This document shows positions 22,619-34,029 of a stretch of 37,621 nucleotides of DNA, piece by piece. Below the pieces are notes generated by a model. It worked only from the letters and a program-made list of their open reading frames with translations, did not search any database and had not been told where the DNA came from. Source of the stretch: an uncultured Bermanella sp. (GTDB lineage: Bacteria > Pseudomonadota > Gammaproteobacteria > Pseudomonadales > Oceanobacteraceae); assembly GCA_913058575.1 (NCBI GenBank), contig CAJXRF010000056.1:1-37621 (forward strand). Direction: 5' to 3'. The position numbers were made by a program, and so were the translations under genes. Positions within the stretch are counted from its first letter, which is position 1. Each line of letters starts with the position of its first letter.

Positions 22619-23635
22619 CTAAAACATCCATTCCATATTAGCCGACAAACCACCGGTACTTACTTCAAGGGCACGTCCATCTTCAAACTTATCTTCATAA
22701 ATTTCGCCAAATAACATCACCATGGCAGACATATCGCTAAAGGATTTCTTGTAAACAATTTCAAAGTTAACACCCACCACTTCGCCATTATTTAAGGTTG
22801 TTGTGGAGTCTGTACTTAGATCTAAAAAGTCCGATTCATAATCAAAGGTGAAATACTCGAAGGTCTTAATCGAAAAGCCATCACTTAATTCATCAGAGGT
22901 GCGGTAAACCCCTAAGCCAATTCGAGTACCGTCATAATCAGCCTCGGCTGCCAAAGAATTTACTTCGGTAAGCTGAATTCTATTTCCCGACTCTAAAGCG
23001 TAAGAAAGGCCCAAGCCATCTAGCATCCAACTAATTTCAGGTAAGTTATACACCATGGAAATACGTTCATGCTTGGTTTGCGCACCATAACGATCGCCAA
23101 CCCCTAAAACTAATTGTGGGTCATTACCATTGTTAGCACCGTCAGTGGGCAAGTCCCAAATATTAGAGCCGTCACCCCATTTACTAATTAATAAGGCATT
23201 GTATTTATACTTTTGATAGCCGTAGCCAAAGTCACCAAAGCGAGTTTCGAAAGGCTTAATAAATACATTCACATATTCCACGTCTGCCGAGTTTTCACCG
23301 CCGCGGCGCTCACCTGATGTACTGGTGTCTAAATGAGAGTCTGCGCCTACCGTTGTTCCATAAGAAAGCTCTAACTTAAGAGTTTCTGGAAACAGTTTCA
23401 CACTGATATTACCCAATAAAACAGGCTCGGTATTAATGGTGACACTGGTTTCACCAGAGACAGTTAGGCTTGAATCCACATAGCCTGCACCAGCGCTAAT
23501 GCTCCATAACTTGTCAGAACCTTTTACCGCTTGGTTAATATCTGTTTGCACACTGTCCACAAGGGATGAGCTTTCTTCAGCCAGTGCGCTGTAAGATAAA
23601 AAAATTGAAAATAAAGCAGTACCTACACGCTTCAT
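22619..23635 (-). CDS. Putative outer-membrane beta-barrel protein
   Basis: The 338-residue protein has a signal peptide (MKRVGTALFSIFLSYSALA-E) and then many amphipathic strands with alternating residues (LWSISAGAGYVDSSLTVSG, LLGNISVKLFPETLKLELSYG, FGYGYQKYKYNALLIS, GTRIGLGVYRT). It ends in Trp-Met-Phe; a C-terminal Phe is the usual signal for barrel assembly. These features support an outer-membrane barrel of perhaps 12 to 16 strands. I do not recognise the family or a substrate. A GAGG ribosome site supports the start. It reads towards the coiled-coil protein gene and away from the atp operon. Confidence 0.7.
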   Translation of the reverse strand: MKRVGTALFSIFLSYSALAEESSSLVDSVQTDINQAVKGSDKLWSISAGAGYVDSSLTVSGETSVTINTEPVLLGNISVKLFPETLKLELSYGTTVGADSHLDTSTSGERRGGENSADVEYVNVFIKPFETRFGDFGYGYQKYKYNALLISKWGDGSNIWDLPTDGANNGNDPQLVLGVGDRYGAQTKHERISMVYNLPEISWMLDGLGLSYALESGNRIQLTEVNSLAAEADYDGTRIGLGVYRTSDELSDGFSIKTFEYFTFDYESDFLDLSTDSTTTLNNGEVVGVNFEIVYKKSFSDMSAMVMLFGEIYEDKFEDGRALEVSTGGLSANMEWMF

Positions 23636-23811
23636 AAATACCTCATATTTTTACTTAGAAATCTTTAAGTAGTGAATGCTTAAACAAGGCGAACCCTATC
23701 TGTATAACGTAAATTGTTTAAAAGTCATTCAATTTAATTAAGTTGAGAGTCTACCATAAAATCACAAGATTCCTTCTGATAAACGGTAAAGCTGATGGAA
23801 ATACAACAGAC

Positions 23812-23842
23812 AAAAAAAAGCAGCCATAAGGCTGCTTTTTTA
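23812..23842. terminator. Terminator of the atp operon
   Basis: AGCAGCC (23819-23825) and GGCTGCT (23830-23836) form a perfect stem with loop ATAA, flanked by eight A and six T. On the minus strand it gives a classical terminator 28 bases beyond the atpC stop. It can work in both directions. Confidence 0.9.
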
Positions 23843-23869
23843 GTGGGAAGTTTATTCCTAATTAAAGAA

Positions 23870-24298
23870 TTAACTCATACCCATTTTTTTGCGGATCTGC
23901 TGCAACGTGCGAAGTTGCGCAGTAGCTTCCGCCAGCTGAGATGCTGCACGAGAATAATCAAACTCACCGCTTTGATTTTCAAGTGCTTGTTCAGCGTGTT
24001 TTTGCGCTTCAAGCGCAGCTGCTTCGTCAATGTTGCCAGCACGTAACGCAGTATCTGCCAAAACAGTTACTGAGTTAGGCTGTACTTCAATGAAGCCGCC
24101 AGACACGTAGAACACTTCCTCTTCGCCGTTCTGTTTTACAATTCGAACGGGGCCAGGTTGAAGAGCAGTTACCAATGCAGCGTGACCAGGCATAACACCT
24201 AGATCACCACCCACACCAGCAGCTACTACTACTTCAACCAAGCCGGAGAAGATAGCTTCTTCAGCGCTAACGATATCGCAGTGAACCGTCATTGCCAT
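23870..24298 (-). CDS. atpC: ATP synthase epsilon subunit (operon copy)
   Basis: The 142-residue protein is the last gene of the atp operon, 14 bases after atpD. It has the beta-sandwich ([60 protein letters not shown]) and the regulatory helical hairpin ([37 protein letters not shown]). It is part of the central rotor stalk and moderates ATPase activity. A second, diverged copy is at 10244-10687. Confidence 0.97.
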   Translation of the reverse strand: MAMTVHCDIVSAEEAIFSGLVEVVVAAGVGGDLGVMPGHAALVTALQPGPVRIVKQNGEEEVFYVSGGFIEVQPNSVTVLADTALRAGNIDEAAALEAQKHAEQALENQSGEFDYSRAASQLAEATAQLRTLQQIRKKMGMS

Positions 24299-24312
24299 AG
24301 CTGTCTCTCCTA

Positions 24313-25722
<1,410 letters not shown>

Positions 25723-25743
25723 TTATAAACCTTAAATGCAAGC

Positions 25744-26604
25744 CTATACCGCTGCAGCGCCACTACAGATCTCTGAGATCTCTTGGGTAATCGCTGCCTG
25801 ACGAGCCTTGTTGTAAATCAAGTTCAGCTCTTTGATGAAGTCACCGGCATTATCGGTGGCGGCTTTCATCGCCAACATACGGGCGGCCATTTCACACGCT
25901 GTGTTTTCAACAACAGCCTGATAAACCTGAGACTCTATGTAACGAACCAACATTTCGCTTAGCAATGCTTCAGCGTCTGGCTCGTAGATGTAATCCCAAT
26001 GGCCACTCAATGCTTCATCTTGTTCAGCTTCAAGCGGTAGAAGTTGGTTAACTGTTGGTTTCTGCGTCATGGTGTTAACAAAACCGTTACTCGCTAGATA
26101 CAAGCGGTCAATTTTACCGCTATCAAACGCATCTAACATCACCTTAACGCTACCGATTAAATCGCTGACTTCCGGTGCATCGCCCATTTGGGTTTTGGCT
26201 GCAACAACATTGCCTCCGTAGCTATTGAAAAAAGACACACCCTTTTGGCCGATGGCACAAATATCCACTTCAATTTTGTCGTTGTGGAAGGTTTTCATGT
26301 CTTTTACTAAGCTACGCAACAAGTTGGTGTTCAAACCACCACATAGGCCACGATCGGAAGTAATAACGATGTAACCAACACGTTTTACTTCACGCTCTTG
26401 CAGATAGGCATGACGGTATTCACTGGTAGCGTTAGCCATATGGCCCACTACCGCGCGGATTTTTTCTGCATATGGACGGCCAGCTGCCATTCGATCCTGC
26501 GCTTTACGCATTTTCGAGGCGGCTACCATTTCCATTGCAGAAGTAATCTTTTGCGTATTTTGAATACTGCCGATTTTCTGCTTTATCTCTTTTCCGACTG
26601 CCAT
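25744..26604 (-). CDS. atpG: ATP synthase gamma subunit
   Basis: The 286-residue central shaft protein has the conserved N-terminal helix [33 protein letters not shown]. The C-terminal helix [39 protein letters not shown] pairs with it in the rotor coiled coil. [10 protein letters not shown] is the usual Rossmann-like core motif. Length and motifs match E. coli AtpG (287). Confidence 0.98.
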   Translation of the reverse strand: MAVGKEIKQKIGSIQNTQKITSAMEMVAASKMRKAQDRMAAGRPYAEKIRAVVGHMANATSEYRHAYLQEREVKRVGYIVITSDRGLCGGLNTNLLRSLVKDMKTFHNDKIEVDICAIGQKGVSFFNSYGGNVVAAKTQMGDAPEVSDLIGSVKVMLDAFDSGKIDRLYLASNGFVNTMTQKPTVNQLLPLEAEQDEALSGHWDYIYEPDAEALLSEMLVRYIESQVYQAVVENTACEMAARMLAMKAATDNAGDFIKELNLIYNKARQAAITQEISEICSGAAAV

Positions 26605-26651
26605 ATTGACTGCCCCTAATTATCTGCTCGGCGAACCGACTAAGCCGAAGC

Positions 26652-28196
26652 TTAGTAAGTTTGAGTTGCCTTAAATTTCTCTAGCAAGTCCTTAAGACCA
26701 TTCTTTTCAGCGTCGCCGTATTTACCAGCACCGTTGATTAGATCAACCAGGTCTTTGAACTCAGCATGTGCGAAAGAAAGAAGAGCAGATTCGAAAGCTG
26801 CAATTTTTTCTATGGCAACATCTTTAAGGTGACCTTCGTTCGCAGAGAAAAGCATAATCGCCATCTCGGCAACACTCATAGGCGCGTACTGTTTCTGCTT
26901 CATTAGCTCAGTAACAGTTTTACCGTGCTCTAACTGTGCGCGAGTTGCGTCATCTAGATCAGATGCGAATGCAGCGAAAGCCGCCAATTCACGATACTGA
27001 GCCAGTGCGATACGAATACCACCACCCAATTTAGAGATGATCTTAGTTTGAGCTGAACCACCAACACGCGATACAGAAATACCGGCGTTCATTGCAGGAC
27101 GAATACCCGCATTGAAAAGGTTAGTCTCTAAGAAGATCTGACCATCGGTAATCGAAATTACGTTGGTCGGTACGAATGCAGATACGTCACCACCTTGGGT
27201 TTCGATGATTGGTAGCGCGGTTAAAGAACCGGTTTTACCTTTCACTTCACCGTTAGTGAACTGCTCAACATAGTTGGCATTTACGCGAGATGCACGCTCT
27301 AGTAGACGAGAGTGTAAATAGAAAACGTCACCAGGGTAGGCTTCACGGCCAGGTGGGCGCTTCAATAGTAGAGAGATTTGACGGTAAGCCCAGGCTTGTT
27401 TAGTCAAATCATCATATACGATTAAAGCGTCTTCACCGCGGTCACGGAAGTATTCACCCATGGCACAACCGGCGTATGGCGAAATAAACTGCATAGAAGC
27501 AGGATCAGATGCAGAAGCGGCTACGATAATGGTGTTTTCCATTGCGCCGTGCTCTTCAAGTTTACGAACAACGTTCGCAATTGAAGATTGCTTCTGACCG
27601 ATGGCTACGTATACGCATTTAATGCCAGAGTCTTTTTGGTTGATGATCGCATCGATCGCCATGGCTGTTTTACCAGTCTGACGGTCACCGATGATCAGTT
27701 CACGCTGGCCACGACCAACAGGAACCATGGCATCAACTGATTTATAACCAGTCTGTACTGGCTGATCTACGCTTTTACGCGAGATAACACCAGGAGCAAC
27801 ACGTTCTACCGGAGTAGAAGAAGATGCTTCGATTGGACCTTTACCATCAATTGGGTTACCCAAAGCATCTACAACACGGCCTAGTAATTCAGGACCTGTT
27901 GGTACTTCAAGGATACGACCAGTACAACGAGCCTTTTGGCCTTCTTGTAAAGGTAAGTAATCGCCCATAACGATCGCGCCTACAGAATCTTGCTCTAGGT
28001 TAAGAGCCATTCCGAATAGACCGCCGTCAAATTCAATCATCTCACCGTACATTACGTCGGCAAGACCGTGGATACGCACGATACCGTCAGCGACGGATAC
28101 AATGGTACCTTCGGTGCGAGCTTCAGAAGACACATCGAGTTTCTCGATACGGCTTTTGATCACATCGCTAATTTCGCTAGGATTCAGTTGCTGCAT
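26652..28196 (-). CDS. atpA: ATP synthase alpha subunit
   Basis: The 514-residue non-catalytic F1 subunit has Walker A GDRQTGKT (about residues 170-177), [47 protein letters not shown], and the signature region [20 protein letters not shown]. The N-terminal crown begins [18 protein letters not shown]. It pairs with AtpD in the alpha3beta3 head. It is full length with normal order in the operon. Confidence 0.99.
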   Translation of the reverse strand: MQQLNPSEISDVIKSRIEKLDVSSEARTEGTIVSVADGIVRIHGLADVMYGEMIEFDGGLFGMALNLEQDSVGAIVMGDYLPLQEGQKARCTGRILEVPTGPELLGRVVDALGNPIDGKGPIEASSSTPVERVAPGVISRKSVDQPVQTGYKSVDAMVPVGRGQRELIIGDRQTGKTAMAIDAIINQKDSGIKCVYVAIGQKQSSIANVVRKLEEHGAMENTIIVAASASDPASMQFISPYAGCAMGEYFRDRGEDALIVYDDLTKQAWAYRQISLLLKRPPGREAYPGDVFYLHSRLLERASRVNANYVEQFTNGEVKGKTGSLTALPIIETQGGDVSAFVPTNVISITDGQIFLETNLFNAGIRPAMNAGISVSRVGGSAQTKIISKLGGGIRIALAQYRELAAFAAFASDLDDATRAQLEHGKTVTELMKQKQYAPMSVAEMAIMLFSANEGHLKDVAIEKIAAFESALLSFAHAEFKDLVDLINGAGKYGDAEKNGLKDLLEKFKATQTY

Positions 28197-28212
28197 ATTT
28201 ATCCCTATAAAC

Positions 28213-28749
28213 TCAGGAGTTCATTGCTTCAGCTAACTTAGCCAACTTACCGCGTACAGTACCGTCGATCACCATATCACCCGCTCGGATGATGGCGCCG
28301 CCTACTAGTGTTGAATCAACAGTAGTAGTTACTCGTACGTCTTTAGCAAGTTTTGCTTTGAGAGCGTCAGTTAATTTTTGCTTGGATTCGTCGCTTACTT
28401 CAAAAGCCGAGATGATTTCTACATCTACCGCTTTCTCTAGCTCTGCCTTCAAGTGCTCGAATTGTTCTAAAATTTGTGGCAATAGCGAAACACGCTTGTT
28501 TTCCGCTAGAACGCTAATCAGGTTTTGCACTGATTCGTTCAAAGTATCACCACAAACATCGATCAATGTTTGAGCTTGCTGCTGACCCGTAAGACCAGGG
28601 TGGCTTAACACCTTAGCCATGTCTTCGTTTAGGGTCACTTCGCTTGCGGTTACAAGCATGTCTGACCATGCTTGTAGTGCGCCAACGTCTGCAGCGGCTT
28701 GGAAGGCTGCTTTCGCGTATGGACGAGCCAATGTTGAAAGTTCAGCCAT
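28213..28749 (-). CDS. atpH: ATP synthase delta subunit
   Basis: The 178-residue protein is the OSCP-like peripheral stalk subunit. It opens with [14 protein letters not shown], has [19 protein letters not shown] in the middle, and carries the conserved C-terminal motif [28 protein letters not shown]. It joins the b-subunit dimer to the top of F1. It starts 12 bases after atpF. Confidence 0.97.
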   Translation of the reverse strand: MAELSTLARPYAKAAFQAAADVGALQAWSDMLVTASEVTLNEDMAKVLSHPGLTGQQQAQTLIDVCGDTLNESVQNLISVLAENKRVSLLPQILEQFEHLKAELEKAVDVEIISAFEVSDESKQKLTDALKAKLAKDVRVTTTVDSTLVGGAIIRAGDMVIDGTVRGKLAKLAEAMNS

Positions 28750-28761
28750 GGTAAACCCCTT

Positions 28762-29232
28762 TTATAGCTCTTGAGCCAATTGATCAAGAAGCGCATCGTG
28801 CTTCTCAAGGTCAATTGAGGTTTCCAGGATTTTCGAAGCACCGGCTACTGCTAGAGCTGAAACCTGACTACGTAAGGTTTCTTTGGCACGGTTAACTTCT
28901 TGATCTATTTCTGCTTGAGCAGCAACTTTAATGCGATCACCTTCACTGCGAGCCGATTCTTTGGCTTCGTCAATGATTTGGGTGGCACGTTTGTTAGCTT
29001 GCTCAATGATTTGGGCCGCTTGCTCTTTGGCTTCACGTAATTGAGAACCGGCTTTTTCTTGAGCCAATTTCAAATCACGTTCAGCGCGGTTAGCAGCGTC
29101 CAAGCCATCTGCGATTTTCTTCGCGCGTTCTTCCATAGAGTTGATTAGCGGAGGCCAAACAAACTTCATGCAGAACCAAACGAAAACAGCAAAGGCGATG
29201 ATCTGGCCGATCAGAGTAGCATTTATATTCAC
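28762..29232 (-). CDS. atpF: ATP synthase b subunit
   Basis: The 156-residue protein has one N-terminal membrane helix ([27 protein letters not shown]). A long charged helix follows ([37 protein letters not shown] and onward) and forms the dimeric peripheral stalk. The length equals E. coli AtpF (156). One gene copy only, as in other gammaproteobacteria. Confidence 0.97.
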   Translation of the reverse strand: MNINATLIGQIIAFAVFVWFCMKFVWPPLINSMEERAKKIADGLDAANRAERDLKLAQEKAGSQLREAKEQAAQIIEQANKRATQIIDEAKESARSEGDRIKVAAQAEIDQEVNRAKETLRSQVSALAVAGASKILETSIDLEKHDALLDQLAQEL

Positions 29233-29269
29233 GCCTTAGTCCTCTTGTTCGTTGTAAGAAAAAATAATC

Positions 29270-29506
<237 letters not shown>

Positions 29507-29563
29507 CTATTTTAGTTAAGTGAAAGTTAAAGTTACGGGTTAAAAAAACTTTTCATAAAAGAA

Positions 29564-29595
29564 AGCGGCTCTGATTTTTCAAAACCAGTGCCGCT
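29564..29595 (-). promoter_or_regulatory. Hairpin in the atpB-atpE gap
   Basis: AGCGGC and CTG on one side (29564-29573) pair with CAG and GCCGCT on the other (29586-29595) with one internal mismatch. On the transcript the stem is followed by TTCTTTT. It lies in the longest gap within the operon (103 bases), directly ahead of the gene whose product is needed in highest copy number. Confidence 0.5.
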
Positions 29596-29600
29596 CTCCA

Positions 29601-30515
<915 letters not shown>

Positions 30516-30533
30516 TCACTCTCGTCTAAAGGT

Positions 30534-30932
30534 TTATAAATTTGCTATTTTTGAAACAAAAAAATTCGTACATTGCACCAACACAAATGTGCTAAACAGT
30601 GCCAGTACATCCAGAGGTTGGATCAGCTTAAACGCCACTGAAAATCCCACCCCTGTTAAAATCATCTTCCAAGAGCCACCCTGATAAAACGATTGCAATA
30701 CTGCGTTCGTTTGCTGAGCCCCTGTGTGTAAAAATGCTTTATAAATAAAATAAGCGTTTGGTATGGTGCAAATCAAACCACCTGCCAATGCCGATATCGC
30801 CGCATCTTCACTACGCAGTAAAAATAGAAGTGCAATTAAGACACTTAAGCCCAATTGAACCAGGCTAATTCTATAAACCGGAGGGCGTAAAATCGTCTGC
30901 CGCAACATAATCTCCGGTGGGTTTTTACCCAT
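30534..30932 (-). CDS. atpI: ATP synthase-associated protein I
   Basis: The protein has four hydrophobic segments (YRISLVQLGLSVLIALLFLL, AISALAGGLICTIPNAYFIY, and two after residue 95) and heads the atp operon, as AtpI does in E. coli. It aids assembly of the c ring and is not essential. Three starts are possible. TTG at 30974 is only about 8 bases from the predicted transcription start, so it is unlikely. ATG at 30932 (132 residues) is used here. ATG at 30908 (124 residues) has GGAG very close in front and is a real alternative. Confidence 0.85.
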   Translation of the reverse strand: MGKNPPEIMLRQTILRPPVYRISLVQLGLSVLIALLFLLRSEDAAISALAGGLICTIPNAYFIYKAFLHTGAQQTNAVLQSFYQGGSWKMILTGVGFSVAFKLIQPLDVLALFSTFVLVQCTNFFVSKIANL

Positions 30933-30988
30933 TTCTGCGTTGAAACACCCCTGTAAAAACAAAAGGTAGCCCAAATTGAGCGGGCAGA

Positions 30989-31017
30989 ATTATATTGGCT
31001 AAGCCGTATGTCTTCAA
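30989..31017 (-). promoter_or_regulatory. Promoter of the atp operon
   Basis: On the minus strand TTGAAG (31017-31012) and TATAAT (30994-30989) are spaced by 17 bases, a near-consensus sigma-70 promoter. Transcription would begin near 30982, some 50 to 75 bases ahead of atpI. The rest of the 322-base gap to parB holds no gene that I can see, apart from the hairpin at 31211-31234. Confidence 0.7.
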
Positions 31018-31210
31018 CCAAGCATTGCACTAATTGCCATTTAATTTAAATAAATAAGTTGAATGCTTGGTCAAGGTATAAAGGACTGGCACTCTAAAGC
31101 GCTCAAAAAGTAACCGAATATAGGCCACACACTGACAATTGCCAAGTACGCTCACCGATTATGGCCAGTAAAGGCTAATAAAAATGGGGTATCTCAAAGG
31201 TTTTTCTGTG

Positions 31211-31234
31211 AGCCTAAAAAGGACTTTTTAGGCT
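31211..31234. terminator. Hairpin downstream of parB
   Basis: AGCCTAAAAA (31211-31220) pairs perfectly with TTTTTAGGCT (31225-31234) around GGAC, 20 bases past the parB stop. It is AT-rich, but the internal T-run makes it a likely terminator separating parAB from the atp operon. Confidence 0.6.
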
Positions 31235-31254
31235 TATTAAAAATTGAAAAAAGG

Positions 31255-32148
31255 CTACTTAATGTGATCTAAAATGCCATCTAATTCATCAAGGCTTGAG
31301 TAACTAATGACCAACTTTCCCTTACCACGAGCATTGTGTTTAAGCTCAACCTTAGCGCCTAAACGCTCACCTAAACTGCCTTCTAAGCGTTGAATATCAG
31401 GGTTAGGGGCTGCTTTTTGATTGCTATTTTTTTGCTCATGCCAACCACGAACAAGCGCTTCGGTTTGTCGAACCGTAAGAGATTTAGAGGCCACTTGGCG
31501 AGCGGCTTCACTTTGATGAAGATCTTGAAGACCCAACAGGGCTCGGGCATGGCCCATCTCGATGTCACCGTGCTCTAACAAGGTTTTTACATCTTCATTC
31601 AAGTTCATTAAGCGCAATAAGTTCGTCACCGTCACACGGCTTTTGCCCACCGCTTCGGCCACTTGCTGCTGAGTTAATTCAAACTCCACTTGCAATCGAT
31701 GTAGAGCAACGGCTTCTTCCATGGGGTTTAAATTTTCACGCTGAATATTTTCAATCAATGCAATGGCAATGGCGGCTTCATCTGGCACATAACGCACAAG
31801 CGTAGGTACTTCTTGAAGGCCTGCCATTTGAGCCGCACGCCAGCGACGCTCGCCAGCAATAATTTCGTAGCGAGTGTCTTTGGAAACACTGGACAACGGG
31901 CGCACAATAATAGGCTGCATGATGCCTTGGCTACGAATAGACGCCGCCAGTTCTTCAAGTTGCTCTGGGTGCATGTCTTTACGAGGCTGATATTGGCCAG
32001 GTTGCAAAAACTCAATGGGCAAATGCTTTAGTTCGCCATCTACATTTGCGCTGGGTGCTGGTTCGCCTTCTATTGCAGGCGTCTTGCTGGATGCTCCTGC
32101 TAAAAGAGCATCCAAGCCCATGTTGCCCAGTCCGCGTTTCTTTGCCAT
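31255..32148 (-). CDS. parB: Chromosome partitioning protein ParB
   Basis: The 297-residue protein has the N-terminal ParB/Spo0J CTP-binding region (LPIEFLQPGQYQPRKDMHPEQLEELAASIRSQGIMQPIIVRP, GERRWRAAQMAGL, ENIQRENLNPMEEA). The helix-turn-helix that reads parS follows (LTQQQVAEAVGKSRVTVTNLLRL). A C-terminal dimer domain ends in ISYSSLDELDGILDHIK. It loads at parS near the origin and is moved by ParA. I saw no parS consensus (TGTTTCACGTGAAACA) in this window, so the sites must lie outside. Confidence 0.97.
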   Translation of the reverse strand: MAKKRGLGNMGLDALLAGASSKTPAIEGEPAPSANVDGELKHLPIEFLQPGQYQPRKDMHPEQLEELAASIRSQGIMQPIIVRPLSSVSKDTRYEIIAGERRWRAAQMAGLQEVPTLVRYVPDEAAIAIALIENIQRENLNPMEEAVALHRLQVEFELTQQQVAEAVGKSRVTVTNLLRLMNLNEDVKTLLEHGDIEMGHARALLGLQDLHQSEAARQVASKSLTVRQTEALVRGWHEQKNSNQKAAPNPDIQRLEGSLGERLGAKVELKHNARGKGKLVISYSSLDELDGILDHIK

Positions 32149-32242
32149 GTGTTAATAAGCCGTATCGAATATCTAGTGTGGTCTTGGCAGCGAACTACCA
32201 ATGATTGTTTATCACAGTGCACTTGTAATCAGTGCTTATTAC

Positions 32243-33031
32243 TTAAGAGGCTGCGGCCGCTTTTTTCAACTTTTTACATTTGCGATTCACTTCGCCAGCC
32301 AAGGCTAAATACGCCACAGCACCTCGCGAACTCTTATCGTAAAATAAAACGGGTACACCATAACTGGGTGCTTCAGCTAAACGAATGTTTCTAGGAATCA
32401 CCGTACCGTATACCTGATCACCAAAGTGATTAATGAGTTGAGACGACACATCAGTGGTTAAACTTGAGCGCGGATCATACATAGTACGCAGCAAGCCATC
32501 TATTTGCAGGCCGGGGTTAATGTCTTTAATGCGCTCAATGGTGGTTAATAAAGCACTTAGGCCTTCCAGAGCATAATATTCGCATTGCATAGGAATGATA
32601 ATGCCATCAGCGGCCACAAAGGCATTAATGGTGAGCATGTTTAAGGAAGGAGGGCAGTCAATGAGTATGTAATCGTACTGATCACTCACCGAATCCAGCG
32701 CGTCTTTTAAGCGACGTTCTTTATGCTCCACTTCAATTAACTCAACTTCGGCAGCCGTTAAATCACCGTTAGCCGGTATCACGTCAAAACCCACTTCGCT
32801 GTTGTGCACTTTAATGTCGTTGACTGATTGGTTACCCACCAGTAAATCATAAACAGAACTTTCAAGTTCGTGCTTATTAACCCCGCAACCCATTGTCGCG
32901 TTACCTTGAGGGTCAAGATCCACCACCAAAACTTTACGCTTTGTGGCCACCAGTGATGCCGATAAATTTACCGTGGTGGTGGTTTTACCCACACCGCCTT
33001 TCTGGTTAGCTACCGCTATGATTCGACCCAC
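32243..33031 (-). CDS. parA: Chromosome partitioning ATPase ParA
   Basis: The 262-residue ATPase starts at GTG (MGRIIAVANQKGG) with AAGGGT upstream. It carries the deviant Walker A motif KGGVGKTTTTVNL. VVDLDPQGNATMG and LIDCPPSLNMLT are the A' and B motifs. The length and lack of an N-terminal regulatory domain fit the chromosomal type (Soj-like). It lies 94 bases ahead of parB in one operon and works with it to segregate the origin. Confidence 0.97.
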   Translation of the reverse strand: MGRIIAVANQKGGVGKTTTTVNLSASLVATKRKVLVVDLDPQGNATMGCGVNKHELESSVYDLLVGNQSVNDIKVHNSEVGFDVIPANGDLTAAEVELIEVEHKERRLKDALDSVSDQYDYILIDCPPSLNMLTINAFVAADGIIIPMQCEYYALEGLSALLTTIERIKDINPGLQIDGLLRTMYDPRSSLTTDVSSQLINHFGDQVYGTVIPRNIRLAEAPSYGVPVLFYDKSSRGAVAYLALAGEVNRKCKKLKKAAAAS

Positions 33032-33235
33032 GGATTACCCTTGCATTAATTGCCTAGCGTCGTTCGTCGACACCTTCGTTCGATCATTTATACATGATTT
33101 CCACTACTGCTTCACCACAAGAGCCCGCAATAGCCAGAGAATATGAAAAAAGCCGATTCTACCTTTGATAAGTTTACAAGGGCAACCAACAACCGGCTTC
33201 AATAGGCAGTTATCCTTAAAAATGGCGAGCAACGC

Positions 33236-33244
33236 TGTGAATAA
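33236..33244 (-). promoter_or_regulatory. DnaA box between rsmG and parA
   Basis: TGTGAATAA is the reverse complement of TTATTCACA, a full match to the TTATNCACA consensus. It lies in the 292-base gap between rsmG and parA, a gap with no convincing gene. It could couple parAB expression to DnaA, but a single box can be chance. Confidence 0.35.
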
Positions 33245-33323
33245 CCTAAGAAACCTACCTGTGCATTCACAAAGGAAGCCTAATTCAAGGCCCTTATGCA
33301 CAGTTCAAAACAATAAATGGGAA

Positions 33324-33944
33324 TTATGAAAGACGCTGCATCTTAACTAAGTGACGCTCGCCTTCTTCACCTGGCACTTTTAAGGGGTAGCATTCCAACA
33401 CTTTTACTCGCTCGTCTAATTCACTGATTTCTTCTTCAGGCAATACACCTTTCATGGCGTAAAAATAGCCACCTACTTTTAGAAGGTGGATACTGCCATC
33501 GACCATGTCTTTTAATGTGGCAAAGGCACGACTGGTGATGGAATCGAACTCTTCATCTTCAAAACTTTCAATACGCGCCTGAACTGGCGTGACATTACTC
33601 AAAGCCAACTCAATTTTTGACTGAGTTAAAAAGCGAGTTTTTTTACCGTTGCTGTCTAGCAAGGTCAGCTCTTTTTCAGGGTAACAAATGGCCAATGGTA
33701 TACCCGGCAAGCCAGGTCCTGTACCTACATCTAGAATTCGTTGGCCATCAACATAAGGCAGAATGCTTAAGCTATCGAGCAAATGGCGGGAAATCATGGC
33801 TTCAGGGTCACGCACAGCCGTTAAGTTGAAGGATTTATTCCACTTAACCAATAAGCCATGATATGCCAATAGCTTATCCACTTTTTCATCATCAAGGACA
33901 ATGTTTAAGCGCTCTAAACCTTTTTCTAACAGGGATTTGTACAT
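33324..33944 (-). CDS. rsmG: 16S rRNA m7G527 methyltransferase
   Basis: The 206-residue protein is the GidB/RsmG methyltransferase. It has KWNKSFNLTAVRDPEAMISRHLLDSLSIL, then the SAM-binding loop DVGTGPGLPGIPLAI and TLLDSNGKKTRFL. It methylates G527 of 16S rRNA. It follows mnmG by 85 bases in the usual order, and AGGA precedes its ATG. Confidence 0.97.
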   Translation of the reverse strand: MYKSLLEKGLERLNIVLDDEKVDKLLAYHGLLVKWNKSFNLTAVRDPEAMISRHLLDSLSILPYVDGQRILDVGTGPGLPGIPLAICYPEKELTLLDSNGKKTRFLTQSKIELALSNVTPVQARIESFEDEEFDSITSRAFATLKDMVDGSIHLLKVGGYFYAMKGVLPEEEISELDERVKVLECYPLKVPGEEGERHLVKMQRLS

Positions 33945-34016
33945 GTATTTTTCCTAAACATTTAACCCACAACCTTGCCAATATTTCAGCTAACAGGCTG
34001 TGAGTTAAGTTAACGC

Positions 34017-34025
34017 TGTGGATAA
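34017..34025 (-). promoter_or_regulatory. Perfect DnaA box between mnmG and rsmG
   Basis: TGTGGATAA is the reverse complement of TTATCCACA, the strongest DnaA box. It lies in the short gap just after mnmG. Together with the boxes upstream of mnmG it fits an origin-proximal position. Confidence 0.5.
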
Positions 34026-34029
34026 CAGG

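Noticed and set aside
33104-33301. 65-codon minus-strand ORF between rsmG and parA
   Set aside because: No ribosome site, no recognisable family, and it overlaps DnaA-box-like sequence; the frame is probably open by chance.
31049-33323. parS site near parAB
   Set aside because: No copy of the TGTTTCACGTGAAACA-type palindrome was found by reading the intergenic regions; sites probably lie outside.
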